Shown here: positions 61,699-64,000 of the stretch, one piece after another
Position numbering within the stretch: the stretch's first letter is position 1
Layout: each line of letters begins with the position of its first letter
From: Oligoflexia bacterium
Lineage (GTDB): Bacteria; Bdellovibrionota_G; JANQFH01
Direction of reading: 5' to 3'
Length of the DNA stretch: 64,000 nt
NCBI GenBank assembly: GCA_028277945.1
Contig: JANQFH010000012.1
Span: 1-64,000, forward strand
Notes under the pieces: generated by a model
What the model saw: only the letters and a program-made list of their open reading frames with translations
Database searches by the model: none
What the model was told of the DNA's origin: nothing
Position numbers and translations under genes: made by a program

Positions 61699-64000
61699 AA
61701 CGTTTGGTGATTTTTCTAATCGCCTCTGCTTTCTCTACTGCTAACGCAGACGAAGCTACCGAAAAAATCTTTAGAGAGGCACAAAAAGTCTATGTTGAAG
61801 AGATTGAGTTCCTAAGGGATAGATTGCGTGGCGACAAGCTTAAGGGGCTCATTGGCTTTTTCGAAAACGAGGAAAAGAGAATAGACCAGCACATCCGTGA
61901 TATCAGTGATGACCTCGAATTGTCGTTATTACGCTTTATCAGAGAGAATACGCGACATGACTACACACCTTACGCCATGTTTCAGCTCGCCAGTCTCTAT
62001 TTCCAGTTAGGGGAGAAAGAGGCGCACTATTACTCACAAGCTGAACACTATTTGCAAGCACTAACAAAAGAGCACAGAACCTTTGGATTCTTAGAAGAAT
62101 CCTATTACTTATTAGCCTACAGCCAGCTACAACAGGAAAAGGAAAAAAATGCCATCCAAACCTTTCGTCAGTTGCTAAAACAGTATCCCAAAAGTCGATT
62201 TATTGAAGAAGCTAGGGTAAGAATTGGTGAGTACTTTTTTCACAGAGAACTTTTTGATAAAGCACTACCATTTTATCAGAGCATTGTAAACAATCGCCAA
62301 AGCCCATTTTATTTTAAAGCATTGTACAAATCTGCCTGGGCATTTTATCTTACGAAACGTTATACGGCTGCTTTGCAGCGGTTTCTGGAAATTAACAGCA
62401 CTGGCAAAGAGAGTGAATTCTTCGCTGAATCTTCTGAATACGTGGCTTTCTGTTTATACCGGTTAGACAGAGGCGTGGCTACCATCAATGTATTACGACA
62501 GCGAGGCTGGAATGATCAGAGTTACGGCCATATCAGCAGGTATGCCCAGCTACTTGTAGCAGATGGACGTTTCCGTACCGCCGCAGCCATCTATCAACGT
62601 TTAAACCGTGAGTTTCCTGAACACCCAGAGGCTTCGGAGACCATCTTCCGGGCTGCAAACGCGCTGCTGGCCAATGGTGATACCAGTGAAGCCATCCAAC
62701 TTGAGCGACTCTATCTAAAACGCTTTCCGGAAAAGAATTCCAGACGCAAACAAATACTGTTTCATATTGCCTCATATAAGTATGCACTTTGGCAGAAAGA
62801 TAGATCGGCCAAAGATGCCATAGTTGAGTCGCAGCGAGCATTTGCTGAAATTTTTACAGACTATCCTGGCACCATTGAAGCCTATCAAAGTCAATTTTAC
62901 GCCTCGGAGGCGGCCTTTATCGTTGGAGACTATGAGCGAGCTGTCCAGGGCTACAAGCGAGTAATCTCTAATCCGACCTACAATAAACATTTTGCGGCTG
63001 CCTTAAGATCGATTGTTGTCTGTCAGGAAAAAAGACTTGAGAAAGCTAAAGACAAATTAGAAAAGAGAACCGTTGCCTTGGAATTGCTTGAATCCTTAGA
63101 TGATTACCTTGCTCGTGGAGATCTTACTGATGAACAACCTAAGATTCTCTTCCGGTCGGGACAGGTGTTCTTGGTACTGGAAGACAACAAGAGTGCTATA
63201 GAGCGATTTGCTAAACTCCTTAACTGGTATCCACAGAGCGATCTAGCCACCGCTAGTGCGACACAGATTCTTGACACCTTGATCAAAGCCAAGCAGTGGG
63301 CGCAGGTTGTGGACTGGGCAGAGTTTCTCGAGACCGTCGCATCTTTTACTCAACTTACTGATTTTATAGGTAAAATTAGAAACGCCGAGTTCGACGCCAG
63401 ATACTCTTTGGCACAGGAGGCAAAGACACGCTCAGAGCTAGCTACGGCAGCTGCCCACTATATGAACATCGTTAGGCGATTCCCAGAAAAAGAAAATGCA
63501 GATCAAATTCTTTTGCATGTCGCCCGTCTTTTCCGTCAGCAAGGACAAATTAGAAACGCTATAAATATTTATCGAAAGTTTCTCAAGAGCTATCCAGAGT
63601 CTTCGATGTATCAAGATGCTGTCTTTGAGCTTTCAAATCTTTCTATAAAGCTCTATTGGTTTGCAGAAGCTTTGGAGGTTCTGAAACAGCTCGTTACCAA
63701 ACAGAACGCGCAAGCAGCTTATAGAGTCGGGCAGATCTACGAGTTTGTTGGAAATCAAGCCGCAGCCATAAGGCACTATGATTTGGCTGCACAATGGACT
63801 AAAGATCGTAAACTACAAAGAAGCAGCCTGCTTAAATTAGTAACGTTGCTAGAAAAGTCCGGGCGTTCCGCAGAGGCCTTACAAACCTCGAACCGTTTAG
63901 TCCGCCTGGAGCCAACAACGACCCATCTTATGAGTACGTGTCGCATTGCGGTAAAAACATTGCCGCCAAATAGCGCCAGGCGGTACTGCCGGAGGCTAGG
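61695..64000 (+). CDS. Exported TPR protein, partial (runs off right edge)
   Basis: The frame is open from ATG 61695 to the end, giving at least 768 codons. It begins MKRLVIFLIASAFSTANADE, a signal peptide, and then carries many TPR/sel1-like or YbgF-like helical repeats (YLQALTKEHRTFGFLEESYYLLAYSQLQQ, FRQLLKQYPKSRFIEEARVRIGEYFF, AINIYRKFLKSYPESSMYQDAVFELSNL). It is coupled by a 4-base overlap to the preceding gene. Large periplasmic TPR proteins of this kind occur near gliding and envelope machineries in myxobacteria; here the role is unknown. Confidence 0.88.
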   Translation, partial: MKRLVIFLIASAFSTANADEATEKIFREAQKVYVEEIEFLRDRLRGDKLKGLIGFFENEEKRIDQHIRDISDDLELSLLRFIRENTRHDYTPYAMFQLASLYFQLGEKEAHYYSQAEHYLQALTKEHRTFGFLEESYYLLAYSQLQQEKEKNAIQTFRQLLKQYPKSRFIEEARVRIGEYFFHRELFDKALPFYQSIVNNRQSPFYFKALYKSAWAFYLTKRYTAALQRFLEINSTGKESEFFAESSEYVAFCLYRLDRGVATINVLRQRGWNDQSYGHISRYAQLLVADGRFRTAAAIYQRLNREFPEHPEASETIFRAANALLANGDTSEAIQLERLYLKRFPEKNSRRKQILFHIASYKYALWQKDRSAKDAIVESQRAFAEIFTDYPGTIEAYQSQFYASEAAFIVGDYERAVQGYKRVISNPTYNKHFAAALRSIVVCQEKRLEKAKDKLEKRTVALELLESLDDYLARGDLTDEQPKILFRSGQVFLVLEDNKSAIERFAKLLNWYPQSDLATASATQILDTLIKAKQWAQVVDWAEFLETVASFTQLTDFIGKIRNAEFDARYSLAQEAKTRSELATAAAHYMNIVRRFPEKENADQILLHVARLFRQQGQIRNAINIYRKFLKSYPESSMYQDAVFELSNLSIKLYWFAEALEVLKQLVTKQNAQAAYRVGQIYEFVGNQAAAIRHYDLAAQWTKDRKLQRSSLLKLVTLLEKSGRSAEALQTSNRLVRLEPTTTHLMSTCRIAVKTLPPNSARRYCRRL

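Overview
The window reads as one contiguous chromosomal segment of a Gram-negative bacterium with moderate GC, most like the former Deltaproteobacteria (Myxococcota/Bdellovibrionota-type lineages). This rests on gene content: a very long PDZ/S41 protease of the type seen in myxobacteria, an FHA-GGDEF diguanylate cyclase, a stand-alone MshEN protein, a DUF4388 (PATAN) protein, a Ser/Thr kinase fused to HD-GYP, receiver and TPR modules, many large TPR proteins, paired M16 peptidases, LolA, and ExbB/ExbD next to MreB. The taxonomic call is inference; there is no 16S gene in the window. No phage, IS element, transposase or CRISPR array was seen.

Layout. 1-13.4 kb: proline dehydrogenase (cut by the left edge) and leucyl aminopeptidase, then polA, an M23 peptidase, secA, a PIN-PhoH ATPase, a small membrane protein and the S41 protease. 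13.4-19 kb: tRNA-Gly, rplM-rpsI, pyrG, an inositol-monophosphatase-family gene, and an FHA-diguanylate cyclase followed by an RpoH-type sigma factor. 19-23 kb: a HEAT protein, a repeat island, and ftsK-lolA. 23.1-27.7 kb: an accessory, decaying stretch with a creatininase-family gene, a radical SAM gene, a sirtuin and a macrodomain gene back to back, a MazEF-type module, and three gene remnants (RimL-like acetyltransferase, ArsC/YffB, HisN-like phosphatase). 27.6-38.4 kb: MshEN protein plus two oligopeptide ABC ATPases, a TPR protein with a lipoprotein, and a zinc-ribbon/TPR protein followed by serS, an LMW phosphatase and a DUF899 protein. 38.4-48.8 kb: lytic transglycosylase, pgsA and oligopeptidase B, then on the other strand the multidomain kinase, an acyl-CoA dehydrogenase and an M16 pair. 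48.9-64 kb: exbB-exbD-mreB, an orphan exbB paralogue, and a long same-strand series of envelope proteins with PgpH, YbeY, DUF4105 and TPR products, cut by the right edge.

Themes. Much of the window serves envelope biogenesis (SecA, LolA, FtsK, MreB, ExbBD, PgsA, M23 and SLT enzymes, TPR proteins) and nucleotide second-messenger signalling (GGDEF, degenerate HD-GYP, MshEN, PgpH). Two patterns not explained by ordinary annotation stand out. First, a dispersed family of nested inverted repeats sits at gene 3' ends (19.5-20.0, 38.5 and 42.1-42.3 kb), with different but still self-complementary arms around a shared core. Second, several sigma70-like promoters have the -10 box only 6-12 bases from an ATG that lacks a Shine-Dalgarno sequence, which suggests leaderless or near-leaderless mRNAs alongside ordinary SD-led genes.
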